Counted from the first letter of the stretch, positions 45,869 to 58,044 are shown. The stretch is 64,000 bases of DNA from Omphiscola glabra (GCA_964017045.1 OZ024808.1:13484284-13548283); one strand, 5' to 3'. Notes: generated by a model from the letters alone, not told the origin. A program made the numbers and translations.

Positions 45869-48800
45869 CTAAAGTATAAATATAAATATAAATACATATA
45901 TAATCATAAGATGACAAACGTTTAAAAGAACTATAAATTGTATCTTTTAAAATACAGCATGTGGAAAGTTGCTATAACGGTTTAACCACTGGTTCCGAAG
46001 TTTTTCAGTTAATACTTTTCAAACTGTTTAACCCTAGAAAAGCATGAAGCTTAGGAAATAAAGTTGAAATCTCTTAACTTAAAGCATGCCTGGCCAACTT
46101 GCTGCCAGTGGATTGCATATAACGAAGAAAATAACGTTGAAATCTCTTAATATAGAGCTGGGCTGGCCAACCAGCTGCCCGTGTGCTGAATGTAACGAAT
46201 GAAATAATGTTGCAATCTCATAATGTAGGGCTGGGCTGGCCAACCAGCTGCACGTGTGCTGCATGTAGGTCGGTGCGTTAAATAGTGCGGCCTCCCGGAT
46301 GTTAAAAAAAATCAACCTTACCTTTGTTTAATTTTTTCCATCAGGTCACTATGTGGATTGCTTTTGTTGTAAAGTTTGACAAAATGAAACGAGTTCAGGT
46401 AACACATATAGTCATTTAGGCTCAATGCTTTCTTTACTGCAATGTCGTAAATTCTGTAAAGAGAGAACATTTTGAACTTAACATTAACAAAAAAAAACAT
46501 CTTTCAAGTATAAAGACATTGTAGGCAAATCATTGCCGTATTAAATCTATAGGAAGGTGTCTCTTAGAAGCCCTCGAAAAAGGGATCAAAAGCAGAAATA
46601 AAAAATATGCCTCGGACATTACCAAACAAAACGAGTTACAATGATTAAATAACTAATATAAATTGTAGTGAAACAGATATAAATAAGGAAGAAACAAATG
46701 TAAACATCCCCTTTCTATGCATTTTATATTTTTATTTTATATTAATATTCTAAAGTCTCACTCGCTTTTAAACCGCAGATTTATTCGACCCAATATAACG
46801 CACCAAAGTCATTAGCAATATTTTTTTTATTTAAGGAATCACATTTAGCGCAGTTTTCGTGAATTTCATTCCTTGAAATCAGTGTCCTTATATTTCCTTC
46901 ATCTTCCCCTAGAAAAACAAGAAACAACGATTTTTGGGAGGTCGATTTTGGTGTATCCGGAAATTTGATCGAAAGAAATTTCGTCGACGGAAAATTGATC
47001 GACGAAAATTTGATCGAACGGAACTTTGGTCGAATCGTTTTTTTAGTTTATACGTTACAATTTTGCGTCAAATTTTTTTTTTAAACGCAATATTTTGTTT
47101 TACTATATAGTATAATGCGTTCTTGCATTTTTAATTTATCAAAAAATTTCCGGGGCCTATAGAGTTTTAAGGGGCGAGTCTAAGCTAAGGAGTATCTCTC
47201 GATAAAAAACATACCCTAAGGGCTCCCAATTGGACTGAATTTATTTAATATTGTGCTGGTGGAAGAGTTAGTGATGTCCTGTTATTATCGTTATTTCTAG
47301 CGCTTCCCATCCAAATGTCTGAAATGTTTACATCAGTGGCGCTTCATCCCATTTAGGGCCCTGGCCTGCTCCACCCCATTCTTCTATTGGGATCGATCCA
47401 TCGCTTTACACCTCCATGTGCGAACCCCAACCTTTGTAAGCCCTTCTCTACATCGTCAATCCATCTCAGTCTTGGTCGACCAGTGAGCCGTATGCCCTTA
47501 GGTTTCTGCCTGTAGATCGTTTTTGTTGCTCCAGAATCCGGCATCCTTTCAATGTGTCCTGCCTAGGGCAGTTTGCCTTTTTTTTTATATTGTTGTGACT
47601 ATGGATGGGTATTTGTACAATTGATATAGCTCTTAGTTTGTACGGATTCCCAAAACAAAATTGTCGATCATCGGGTCATATATTTAGTAGGTTCTCTTCT
47701 TTTCTGGTAGGAACCAAGTCTCACTACTGGTCTTTTGATAGTGGTGTATACTGCCTTCTTTGTTCCCTTAGCGAGATTTTTGCTTTGAAGTAGCTTTTGT
47801 AAATTGAAATAAGAACGGTTGCATGCTGTTATTCTTTCTTGCACCTCCGATTGTATTTCCTCTTGCTTATTTATAGTCACCCCTAGATATTTGAAAGTAG
47901 CTACCCTCTCAAAGGCGTAGATGTTCATATTGATGAAGTCATCAGTGCGTATTTCCTGACATTATCATAAATATTGCCTTCGCTTTATTTACATCAAGAC
48001 CAGCTTTGACCGTCACATCTTCAAGTTCCCTGAAAGTTTTAATTATATCATCAATGCTGTTTCTACCAAGTAGCGCTATATCGTCTGTGTAGGCCAGGTA
48101 TTGCAGTGGCTGGCTTAATAAAGTTCCTTATGGTTGTTCTGTACCACCTCTCAGGTGCTCACACGTATGTTTCTAAAATGCTTTTTTCTAAAGTGATGCT
48201 GAAAATGATACACGAATCTCCTTGTCTGGGGCCCAGATTGATTGGGAACTCCCTCAAGTACTCCCTCTGTACTTTGATTCTACTTTTGTAGTTATCCATC
48301 GTCATATGTATGAGTCGGGTAAGTGTGTTAAGGACTCCAAGTTCCAGCACAGCATCGTTCATGTATTTCCTGTCTATGCTATCATAACCTGATTTGTAGT
48401 CCACATACTGTTGGTGTATGTTGGTGTATTCTTAGCATTTTTCTACGAGACATCTAACAGTAAATATATGAACGTTTGAAATGCCCCTTCACACATTGTC
48501 TTAAAGATGGATTGAATACAGTGCATGATACCCTCACTAGGTAACTCTTGTTATCAGTGAAATATCCGCATCAACACCAGGCACAGAAATATTGCAAATC
48601 CCATCTACATTCATAGGTGCCATAATGATCAATAAATTGATCGTGGGCCCTTAATAGACAGAAAAAGAAGAAGAAAAATTTGCACAATGCATCACAGCAT
48701 TTTGAATTTATTATTTATAAATTAAGGTGACCCCTGCCCTCACTTTTGCTCAAACTCTTCGGATTCCTCAATTTCTGCTACCCCCCCCCCCCCCTTTTCC

Positions 48801-51800
48801 TTGACGTCGATCAATGTGACTAACGAGTTGAATCTAATCTTGTGTCAAATGATTTTCTTCGGCACACCACAACCAGAATGAATTTAGTTTATGTATGGCA
48901 CTGAGCGCCATAATGCCTCCCCTGACGCTTAAAAATTATTTCCCCCGATCAAATGAAAGTCTTATAAAAACATTTGAATCATGTATACTCCAAAATGCAC
49001 CTTTTGATTGTTAAATAATCACACATTTTCTGCTGCCCTACTTCCCGATAAAAATTATTTGCCATGACAGCCAAATTTGGTGCTGATATATACACTGCCC
49101 AGCGGCGTGCCTAGTGTTAGCGCCACCCTAGGTGGGTTAACTTTTTTGCCACACTACCTTTCTCGATAGAAACTCTGCAGATGTCCGAAAATCCAGCCGC
49201 TCTATCTAAAGAAAAAAATGACACCTGGGAAGACCAAATGTTCGCCTCCCCCCCCCCCCACTTCTACGTCACTGACGTGAGTCTTTGATGACAGGGGACA
49301 AGATTCATTTTTACACCCCCCCCCCCCCCCGCTAAACTCTGAAATCTATTATTTTCATCCATTAACACTATAGCCCATTAGATGCCCCCGCTAGTCTGGC
49401 GCCCGGGGACATATGTCCCATCTGCCACCCCTTAGCTACGCCTCTGGCCACTGAAAAACTGGCACTGCCCCCCCGAATGTCAAAAGTGCCCCCTCGGGGG
49501 AAAATTTCTGAAAGAAACACTGCTTGTTTACAACAAAGCTTAGTATCGCCTGTTCCAGTCAGAAAATAATGGAATAATCTAGATTAAACTCGAAGGCAAA
49601 ACAATGCTAACGGCGTTTCTAGAATCGTTTGAAACTGAGTTTAAAAGGAAGAAGTTTGAATGACGAGAATGATCCTTTATCACGAGACTTGGAGCGTGTG
49701 TAATTATTGTACTACTAGACAGTGCCTTGTGTGTATATTTTCCATTCCTCATTGTACAATTCTTGTTCAGTGTATTTTTATTAACACAGTACCGGTACCA
49801 ACCATACTGTAAGTCAATTTTTTAAAATCATATTCTCTTGCTTTTGTAATTAAAAACGTATTAATTGTAATTAGCTCTGGTTTTGAGTGTCGTATTATTT
49901 GTTATTGCATTTCCACTTTGGTGTAGTCCTTTGTTATGGACAGTTTTGGAACGAGCCATAGATTAAAATAAGAGATTAAATTCTCCATTAAACAGTCCGT
50001 AATAGGGGGTAAAACTGAAAGTGTGAAATAATAAGTTGTCCTTTTCAACAAGTCTATGTGCCAAATTTCATCTCGATAGGTTAACGTGAAGTGGATCAAT
50101 TAGCCATCCAATTTTTTCCAGGTTAAAAAATTTGAACAAAATCGAAGTTAATATAACGGATTTAAAATTGACCTCTGAAACAAAATATTTTTTTCCGTAT
50201 AAATTTTCTATAAAATGTATATCGAGCAATGGGGATAGGGCTGATAGAACATTTTACAAAGCATGCATAGAAGTTAAACACTTTATAAGAATCCCAATTA
50301 GTGCTTCCCCCGACCCCCCTCCCCCAGGCTCGCAACCATACACTTTTTTCGCGCACCTGAACTATTTAATATTCCAATGATCCACTCACTTTCATACCGC
50401 AGATGTATCTACCCAACTATTTCAGAAAATAAAGCAAATGAAAATATTACGCAGTAAACGTAATTGCGATTGTAACATTTAGCGCGTTTATCGGTAGTGA
50501 AATTAGTGTTATCATATTTCCTTTATTTTCCCCTTGAAAAACAAGGAAAACTGATTTTGGGGGTGGGTGGGGGGTGGGTTTGGATTGGAGCTGTGCGGCT
50601 GCAAATTTGAATGAATGAATTCGGTGTCATTGGCAACGAGTCTGTATGCCAAATTTCAGCTTAATAGGTTGACGTAAAGTGGACCATCATGTAATAATAC
50701 TTTTTTTCTATTCATTTGTTATTCACAATGATCAATTTTCATGGACAAATTGTAAACAAATATTATATTAAACTTATTATAGTTTTGAATTTTCATTTTA
50801 CAAGCATATTTATTAATTGGCGTAAGAGAAAGAAAAACAAATCACCTTTTTAGATGACTGAAAGGAAAATCCACAAATCTGTATTGGTTGTCTAAGAGGA
50901 CGGTCTTCGATGAAACCATGTATTTTTCGAACATCTCTTGCCTAATCTGTAAAAGTTCTTGGAAGTTAGCACATTTTACAATAACCGTATTGCTGAGAAT
51001 TTATTCATGGCACACCGTTGTAATGCCTAAGAACTGATTTATATGTCGAGCTCAAGATCATTGCCTCGGAAATGCTTTATTTCTGGAGCAATAAAGCAAC
51101 ACCTATAAAGGACTAATACATTGACATGGGATTGGCTTGGGTTAATTTTGAAATGGGTCCAGCATTGTGCCAGCAATGACGTGTAAGAGAATTGGAAGAG
51201 TGGCTTAAAACAACAACAACAAAAAAATGTTGAAAAGTGTAGGATCGAGTTGATCAAGTCTGAATTTTACGGGGACGGCAACATTTTAACCAATAAATAT
51301 ATCATCTAGTGTCTTGCTGCTTAAAATGGGTTATTCTTCAAGCAATCATTCCTAAGCCGAAAGCTGTTAACATGGACCCCCTCCTCCCCCCCCCCACACA
51401 CACAGAGGTTGCTGACGAAGTTAATTGCTAACAAGAATATATCTCATTATTTATTTGTTTTGTTTTTAGGCTAGCGAGAGAATGGTTGGAATGAAACTAA
51501 TAATTGCGTGATGGATCTCAATGAAATACACTCTCTATTTTATTGTAAATATTTAATTCGCTGTCTGTACGTTTCGAGCATTTAGTTTACATGGGTGTTT
51601 TGAGTATTAAATTAATTACGCAGTGTGATGCTATTAGAAAGCGGGTGAAATTTGCTGAGATTATGTTATTTTTAAAAGGCCTCGATTTAGAGGCAGGATT
51701 GTGTAGAGAGAGAGAGAGAAAAGCAGTTACACAAAGTAACAAATCGTGTTGTTACTGTTTTTGTCCTAACAGTGTTATCGATTAAGTCAAGTAGATGGAG

Positions 51801-54212
51801 AAAATTAACAACGGAACTTAAAAAAAAACACGAACCTGAATCATGTATTCTTGTGCCTGTTCATTTTCTAGAACATCCAGATTGTAACCATAGCAAGCGA
51901 ACGTGCCGCCTGGTTTGAGGACCCGTTGGATTTCCTGGAACACTCTGTAAAAAGATGTTATTCAAAGAGCAAAGTAGGCATGGTTTGTGAACGTGCCAAG
52001 AAACATTATCTGTAATGTGAAATAAACGGAATTATTTAAAAAAAAAAAAAAAACTTGACCGTCCCACACTAACCACCAGCACGAAACAATTACCTGATGA
52101 TATTAATTATTTAATTTAAAATAAATGTTTCTTCCTGCAACTTACTCCTCCAGGTTCAACCAGTGTAGAGCTTCGCCTATGGTCACCAAATCAACGGTTC
52201 CTGGTTCCAAAAAATCCAGACTCTCCGCTGGGGCTACGATGCCCGACATGTTTCGGACATTTTGAGGCATGTTGGCGATTTGGTCCTCACTGACATCGAC
52301 ACCGTACACCTAGATGTAAAAGATGGGTTGTACACCAACATGTAAAAGATGGGTTGTACACTTACATGTAAAAGATGGGTTGTACACCTACATGTTAAAG
52401 ATGGGTTGTACACCTACATGTAAAAGATGGGTTGTACACCTAGATGTAAAAGATGGGTTTTAAATGTATTTATCTGCAGTGATCCGCAGTAAGTGTAGAT
52501 CTGAGATTCATTTTAATTATGGAACACAAAGAAACATTCATTCAAATAATATATATATGTTTTCAAAGGTTGTTGCATAAACATAATATCTTGATTTCTG
52601 GCGATGTCTTTTCATGTTTGCACAAAGGTGGTAAACCGTGTAATTAGATTTGTTTTGTTTTTTTGTGTTCTTTATTATTTTTTTTTAATTAGGCGTTTAG
52701 TGGGGGGATTTAAAAAAGTTAGCTACAAAACTGAACGCACAGTGTTTTACTCTGTCCAGTCCCGCAGCCTACATCTACGGCTAAATGACGTCCACAGGTC
52801 TTTTTACTCGCCGTGGTAGGCCAACATTTGATTCTAGCTTATCTGGGGGTAGCTGACTCTGGATTTTTCATTTTAAAAAAAAATTTTAGCACAAGCGTTG
52901 TGAAAATTGTTGACTTATTTTTGTGTGTGTTTGTATTTGAGCCTCAAAATTACGCGTTCAGGAGGCATTCATAAATGTAACTAGAAAATGTAGCGCATAT
53001 TTCTATGGACTTAAAGACGTCAGCCAAAAAAAAAAAAAAAAAGAAGCTGAAAACTATGTCTAACTATGCTTTTTGTAAAATACAGAAGATGAGTTTATAG
53101 GGAACTTGAACGATCTCCTAACCAATGAAAATTCTATAGTTTGTAACCGACGCGGCGTCCCCTGAATTTGCCGCCCCCTCATTTAGGAAAACTAAAACAT
53201 TTCCACACTATGCAACAAACATGAGTCATTTTCTGTATATAAAATAGATACATTTATCATCTCCTCCCCAACAAAACGTCCCGGTCGAGCACCCTAATCT
53301 TTTTGACTCTCCTTCAAACGCTAAAGCTGCTAAACCCATGTCTGGAAGACCGTTCTATTAAGCCATTTGACCACCTCATATAGAAAGTATAGCCCTATCG
53401 GGAGGGGGTGGGTGGGGAAACACGGATATCACATATGTATTGCCTGAACTTGATAAATGAACTGAAACCCCTTGGTTTTCGAAAAAATTATCAATGTGAC
53501 TTAATAAACAAAAAAAGCGATGCATCTTGTACACATACATTTGTGTCAGTGAGTTGCGCATTTCCACAAACAATAGTGTGTGTTAGTTTTAGATACATTT
53601 TTGTGTTTTATATCATATCCCATGTCTGTGTCATAGATACATTGTTGTTTTGTATACCATATTTCGTGTTTGTGTGATAGATACATTGTTGTTTTGTATA
53701 CTATATCCCGTGTTTGTGTGATAGATACATTGTTGTTTTGTATACTATATCCCGTGTTTGTGTGATAGATACATTGTTGTTTTGTATACCATATTTCGTG
53801 TTCGAGTAGTTTTTACTACTTGAATACGCTTACTTATCTCATATAAAAAAACTATATTTTTGTTTATTTGTTCAGTTATTATGAGTGTATCGTATATCGC
53901 ACTCACCTTGTCAAAATACTTGGTCAGCGGCGTCGTACTTTGTCCAGTCCCGCAGCCTAGATCTACGGCCAGCTGACGTCCAAGGGTTCTCGACACGTCG
54001 TGGTAGGCCAACATTTGATCGTAGATTTCCTGGGGGTAGTTGGGTCTGTATGTCGCGTAAACTTTAGAAAAGGTGTCACCTTTGTGCAGGTCGTGGATTG
54101 ACTCTTCAATGGAAAAGGTGTCACCTTTGTGAAGGTGGTGGCATGACTCTTCAATGGAAAAGGTGTCACCTTTGTGAAGGTCGTGGATTGATTCTTCAAA
54201 TTCACTCCCCAT
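45766..54212 (-). CDS. SAM-dependent methyltransferase, type 11 like (complete, 6 exons)
   Basis: Exons on the minus strand: 54212-53907, 52309-52146, 51944-51836, 50946-50846, 46453-46322, 45868-45766. Phases fit at all five junctions and give 304 residues plus TAA. Motif I is VDLGCGTGQ at residues 83-91, motif post-I is VYGVDVSEDQI from residue 103. The PAESLDFLEPGTVDLVT and IGEALHW stretches, and later RVLKPGGTFACYGY, are the class I methyltransferase core. The start YATYRPNYP and end VKVYFKLNFFLILGR fit the family of putative small-molecule methyltransferases often annotated from DDB_G0268948-type homologues. The substrate is unknown. The N-terminus is odd: three copies of a 15-residue repeat precede the conserved domain. 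The ATG at 54212 was chosen because an acceptor-like ctttccaag lies just upstream; an in-frame ATG at 54257 is possible. Confidence 0.88.
46054..46270. repeat. About 66-bp tandem repeat, 3 copies, in an intron
   Basis: The unit contains gctgggctggccaaccagct and ttgaaatctc, lying between methyltransferase exons 5 and 6. The 78-codon minus frame is a by-product. Confidence 0.85.
46322..46453 (-). CDS. Methyltransferase exon 5
   Basis: Acceptor tctctttacag, donor aaag|gtaagg. It reads IYDIAVKKALSLNDYMCYLN, then SFHFVKLYNKSNPHSDLMEK. The preceding intron is about 4.4 kb and holds transposon relics. Confidence 0.8.
46755..47060. repeat. Dispersed repeat, related to 50385-50700
   Basis: Shared order: ctcact...ctttta/tac-ccgcag, an acccaa segment, tatttccttcatcttcccct, aacaag...gatttt, then a G-rich stretch. 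The right end here carries a short run of variants of tttgatcga. Confidence 0.45.
47345..48450 (-). pseudogene. Non-LTR reverse transcriptase relic with YTDD box
   Basis: Read on the minus strand from about 48404: DYKSGYDSIDRKYMNDAVLE, RLIHMTMDNYKSRIKVQ, LGPRQGDSCIIFSITLEKSI; then AYTDDIALLGRNSIDDIIKT near 48080 and KAGLDVNKAKAIFMIM. Later come VATFKYLGVTINKQEEIQSE, and finally IRLTGRPRLRWIDDVEKGLQ near 47440. These are reverse transcriptase palm blocks, with YTDD in the FADD/YADD position, and the GRPRLRW C-terminal block. Frameshifts and small deletions break it. It lies in the methyltransferase intron between exons 4 and 5. Confidence 0.85.
49100..49446. mobile_element. MITE with CAG(C/A)GGCGT ends (hAT-like)
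   Basis: The left end is cagcggcgtgcctagtg. The right end in reverse complement is cagaggcgtagctaagg. Inner text includes ggggacaagattcattttta, a C15 run and ctggcgcccggggacat. The flanking sequence shows only a short shared CACTG, so the target duplication is uncertain. A truncated relative lies at 33876-34075. Confidence 0.5.
49765..50005 (-). repeat. Dispersed repeat, inverted copy of 26985-27265
   Basis: Contains acacagtaccggtacc, tggaacgagccatag and ataagagattaaattctcc, matching the reverse complement of the earlier copy in order. Confidence 0.6.
50385..50700. repeat. Dispersed repeat, related to 46755-47060 and 20050-20440
   Basis: Contains cactcactttcataccgcag-like text, atttcctttattttcccctt, a long G-rich stretch, and gccaaatttcagcttaatag followed by gttgacgtaaagtgga. 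The last phrase recurs near 50060-50105 as gccaaatttcatctcgatag. Confidence 0.5.
50846..50946 (-). CDS. Methyltransferase exon 4
   Basis: Acceptor aacttttacag, donor aaaag|gtgatt. It reads IRQEMFEKYMVSSKTVLLDN, then QYRFVDFPFSHLKR. Phases are 0 in and 2 out, fitting its neighbours. Confidence 0.8.
51836..51944 (-). CDS. Methyltransferase exon 3
   Basis: Acceptor tttttacag, donor cag|gttcgt. It reads EVFQEIQRVLKPGGTFACYG, then YNLDVLENEQAQEYMIQ. RVLKPGG is the conserved motif III of type 11 methyltransferases. Confidence 0.9.
52146..52309 (-). CDS. Methyltransferase exon 2
   Basis: Acceptor catctag|gtg, donor gga|gtaagt. It reads VYGVDVSEDQIANMPQNV, then AESLDFLEPG and EALHWLNLE. The acceptor lies in the first unit of a 26-bp tandem repeat that fills the adjoining intron. 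Confidence 0.9.
52304..52455. repeat. 26-bp minisatellite adjoining a splice acceptor
   Basis: About six copies of a unit containing acctacatgtaaaagatggg and ttgtac. On the minus strand each unit ends in a pyrimidine-rich stretch and AG|GTGTAC. The first unit supplies the acceptor of methyltransferase exon 2. Confidence 0.9.
52736..52862 (-). pseudogene. Dead duplicate of methyltransferase exon 1 (motif I part)
   Basis: The plus-strand text tgtccagtcccgcagcct and gtggtaggccaacatttgat is shared with 53938-54019 of exon 1. Translated on the minus strand it keeps LAVDVGCGTGQS but has a stop in the segment corresponding to RTLGRQ, and others. It lies in intron 1 between the real exons 1 and 2. 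Confidence 0.8.
53575..53806. repeat. 44-bp minisatellite, about 5 copies, in an intron
   Basis: The unit contains tgtgatagatacattgttg and ttttgtatactatatcccgt. It lies close downstream (on the minus strand) of methyltransferase exon 1. Confidence 0.9.
53907..54212 (-). CDS. Methyltransferase exon 1: N-terminal repeats and motif I
   Basis: 102 codons ending at donor aag|gtgagt. Residues 5-49 hold three units of ESIHDLHKGDTFSIE type. Then KVYATYRPNYPQEIYDQMLA and LAVDLGCGTGQS follow. The 53745-54257 open frame continues into the intron beyond the donor. Confidence 0.85.
54066..54200 (-). repeat. 45-bp coding repeat, 3 copies
   Basis: The unit contains aaaggtgtcacctttgtg and aggt-gtgg-tgactcttcaa on the plus strand. 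It translates on the minus strand to the 15-residue units of the methyltransferase N-terminus. The unit is a multiple of three, so the frame is kept. Confidence 0.9.
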
Positions 54213-55950
54213 CTTGCTTTGACCTTGGAAAGAAAATGTATGTATCTTCGTAATCAAATAGCAAACGTCTTTCTTTTTTTTTTAAAAAAGACAAGAATTT
54301 TTTTTATACAATAATTTGATTAATTAACCTCAAACAATATTATCATCAGTTAAAAGTGTATTCCTGCAAAGAGATTAGACCATTATTTACAAGTTAGAAA
54401 AAAAATCCTAACTTTTGCAGCAAGATACATCTGCAGGCAAAAATTGACACTTATATTTTGTGATCGAAATCTGTTTGTCGCGTAATTATATTTTAAAAAA
54501 AAAATAATAATAATATTTAATAAGGATGGGTTTACGGTTCAAATTTTTTTTTTATCATCGGGTTATGAATTTAACGGAAACAGTTCGATCATAGTGAAAT
54601 GAATTCGATTTCTTAGGAACCGACTTGCTGGCTGGCTCTAGCCATATCAAATATATGTGGGGGGGGGGGGGGTTGGGGGGGCGGAGAAATATATGACTTC
54701 GTCTATTCTAATATATTTAATTGGAATTCGAAAACAATTTATTGCAAGGTAAATAATAAGTAATTTAAATATTTGGTATTCGGTTATTTTTTTTTACATC
54801 TTTTCAAATAGAAAGCAACATTCATTAAAAAGAACAACTTTTAAAAAAAAAGAACTTTACAAGTAAGTATGTATATTTAAAGATATTTCTAACACAAATA
54901 AAAAAAAAAATAAGAACGGATAAATGGGCTAAAACTGCCATACAATGTGAGACACTTACGATAACAGAGGCTGAGCTTATAGAAATATTTCAATATTAAT
55001 AACACAAGCAACGCTTCTTCTCTCGGGGGCTATAAATTCGTTCTACTGATGTCATTCAGCAATGATTACTTTCCTTTGAGCACTTTTATTTATAGTATAA
55101 TATTCCTTCAGGTTTTTTTTGTGTGTCTTTTTCTTCTTTCTTTTTGTTCTCTTTTGTTTTTAATGTTTTTTTTTTTAAATTCATTTGGTTTGCTTATAGC
55201 CACCATCCCTCAGTATTCTTTCCAACCCTCCCCCCCTCCCAAACCCGGTTTGGACCAGACTCCCTCCTGTGTTGAAGGCCCCGAACACGGAGGCGTAACA
55301 TGAACCAGCGAGAGACCCATATTCATTATTAAAGTAAACTATACACGACATCTACATTTTCAGCGAATAGGTTATTTAAATCGTTGAGGGGCGGAATTGA
55401 AAAGGGGGGGGGCGGCTTTCAGCTTTTATGTTCATCTGCTCCCAGTATACGAAAGTGAAATAAATTACTTTGAAACATCTAATTGTAACTAAAGAGAAAA
55501 TTTGGACCTGTGCATATTTTTATTTCCGTCTGTGTGTTAGGTACGTTACTACGACGTAAATGAATCGTTCGCGTCATTACCACGTAACACACCTACATTT
55601 CGTGATGCCGGCACTTACATTTTTTTTTCACCTGTGTTCTGAATAAATTGACTTTCCAGACATTATTATGGGCGGCACAAAAATATACCACCTTACTCGA
55701 CACGAACTGTAGATACTCCACTGACTTTGATAGCTCAGAGAAAAAAAACACATATTGAAGGCAGGCGCAATATCGTCAGTTTTTTTAAAAATCACTACCG
55801 GGTTCAAACATGCCATGACGCAACAAAAAAAAAAACAACAAAAAAAACCCCGAACAACATTTGTCTCAGTCATGACAATGCTAAATCTGTATACAGTTCG
55901 TCGTTCGAAATCTACCATGACAGCCACAATCATCATATGAGCTAATTGGG
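54213..55950. other. 5' flank of the methyltransferase gene, nothing assigned
   Basis: AT-rich with a G-rich run near 54658 and several homopolymers. A non-coding 5' exon and the promoter are expected here but could not be located. Confidence 0.4.
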
Positions 55951-55954
55951 CAGA

Positions 55955-57720
55955 TATAACGGTAGGGTTCACATACACGCACTGACATGGGGCACACATG
56001 CAGTGACAGGTTTGACACATTCAGTATCAGGGCTCCCAGATAAAATGGCAAGGTTCACCCATACACTGGCAGTGCTTACACATACAAATTCCTGGGCCAC
56101 ATGCAGTAAAAGGATTCACACATAGAATGTCACACATACTCCATGGCAGTGTTCACCAATACAGTGGCAGGACACACACACCCATACACTGCCACCCGTG
56201 CAGTGAAAGGGTTCACTCATTAAAGGTCAGGTTTCACAGATTAAATGTAAGATTTCACACATTAAATGTAAGATTTCACACATTAAATGTAAGATTTCAA
56301 ACATTAAATGTAAGATTTCACACATTACAAGTCAGGTTTCACACATTAAATGTAATATTTCACACATCCAATGTCAGGTTTCACACAATAAATGTCAGGT
56401 TTTACACATTAAATGTAAGATTTCACAGATTAAATGTTAGGTACCACACATTAAATGTAAGATTTCACACATTAAATGTCAGGTTTCACACATTAAATGT
56501 AACATTTCACACATTAAATGTCAGGTTTCACAGATAAAGTGGCAGCGGCCACATCAACAACGGCAGTGTTCACAGATAAAACACTGCGATCACACATGTC
56601 ATGATGGGGGCCTGACATTTAATTACAGTATCAACACATACAAAAACACATACATACACACATACAACAACACATACATCAAAACATACATACAAACAAA
56701 CATTCATACATACAAACACACAACATACACACAAACATACATACAAACTTACATACAAGAAATACAAACAAAGGTACCACTTATACATACACCTGTGTTA
56801 CAGCCACAGTGACATATACCAGGGGCCCAACATACAATAATAAGGGCCACACATAAAATAATAGGGGATAACATATGATGACAGGTGGTGCACACAAAAT
56901 TGGGCTTCAGATCATGTTAGGGGCTAGATTTACAATGAAAGGGTCCACATATAGAATGATATTGCCTACAAATATAAACAATGGGACACACACCAGCACT
57001 GGGCCTATGTCTATATTATGACAAGGACCATACATTCAATGACAGGGTCAAATTTGTAATGTCAGGGTCACATTTGTAATGACATGGTCACATTTGTAAT
57101 GACAGGGTCACATTTGTAATGACATGATCACATTTGTAATGACATGGTCACATTTGTAATGACAGGGTCACATTTGTAATGACGGGGCGTGCAGGAATCA
57201 TGAGAGGGGCCACACAAAAAAATGACAGGGACACACTTGTAATGACAGGGCTTAAACCTGTCGTGGCAGGCGCCACACAAACAGTGGCAGGGGTCACGTA
57301 TATGTAATGACAGGGTTTACACATATCACGACAGGGACCACAGACATAATGATAGGGTCACATTAATAATGACAGGGCTTACACAAACGAGAGGGGCCGC
57401 ACACGTAACGACATGGTCACACTTGTCATGACATGGCTTACACCTGTCACGGCAGGGGCCACACAAACAATGCCGGGGCTTACACACAGAATGACTGGAG
57501 CCACACATACATTTCACAAGGCCATAGATGCCAGAAAAAGATTTCACACATGAAGAAAGATGTTGTGCATATAATGATAGAGGTCACGCATGCAATCACA
57601 GGGTTCACAACTGCAATGGCAAGGGTCACACGGACAATGATAAGGGATCACACATACAATGACTGGCTGAACACAGTCAATAAATATGAAAGCAGATAAA
57701 CACAAGACATGAATCTTTGG
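55955..57720. repeat. Degenerate minisatellite field (~20-24-bp CA-rich units)
   Basis: Nearly continuous variants of caatgacaggg-tcacac type text. Two sub-arrays are regular: 56214-56540 (21-bp, ttcacacattaaatgtaaga and relatives, about 15 copies) and 57035-57185 (about 21-bp, gacagggtcacatttgtaat, about 7 copies). A stretch of (CATA)n-like sequence lies at 56635-56790. The 136-codon frame reading VRFHTLN repeatedly is an artefact. Confidence 0.85.
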
Positions 57721-58044
57721 CATGAAATAAACACAACAAAATTAATGTATAGTTACTAAACGCATGGTAGGTCTGCTACTACAAGAGTGCGGAAAACTCT
57801 CATAAAGATCTGTCTATGATGACTCACTGTAACGTCCAAATCTCCAACAATGCACAATCACAAAGAATTAATTGTTCTTTGTGTTGCTTTTGTTTGTTTG
57901 TTTTTGTTTGTTTGTTTTTGTTTGTTTTTTTAAATTGTTTTAATGTGTTTGTTCCTTGTTGTAGTGGGGATTTTTCCTAAGGTTTGGTGAACAAGGTTTG
58001 TTATTTTATTTTTAAAAAAATGGTCTATTTCCTAGCACTCATTA

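Noticed and set aside
55628..56020. Cysteine-rich 130-codon minus-strand frame
   Set aside because: The cysteines come from the start of the minisatellite field. There is no consistent domain spacing and the frame crosses homopolymer runs.
56127..56537. 136-codon frame with VRFHTLN heptads
   Set aside because: It is an artefact of a 21-bp tandem repeat. It has no splice context or homology.
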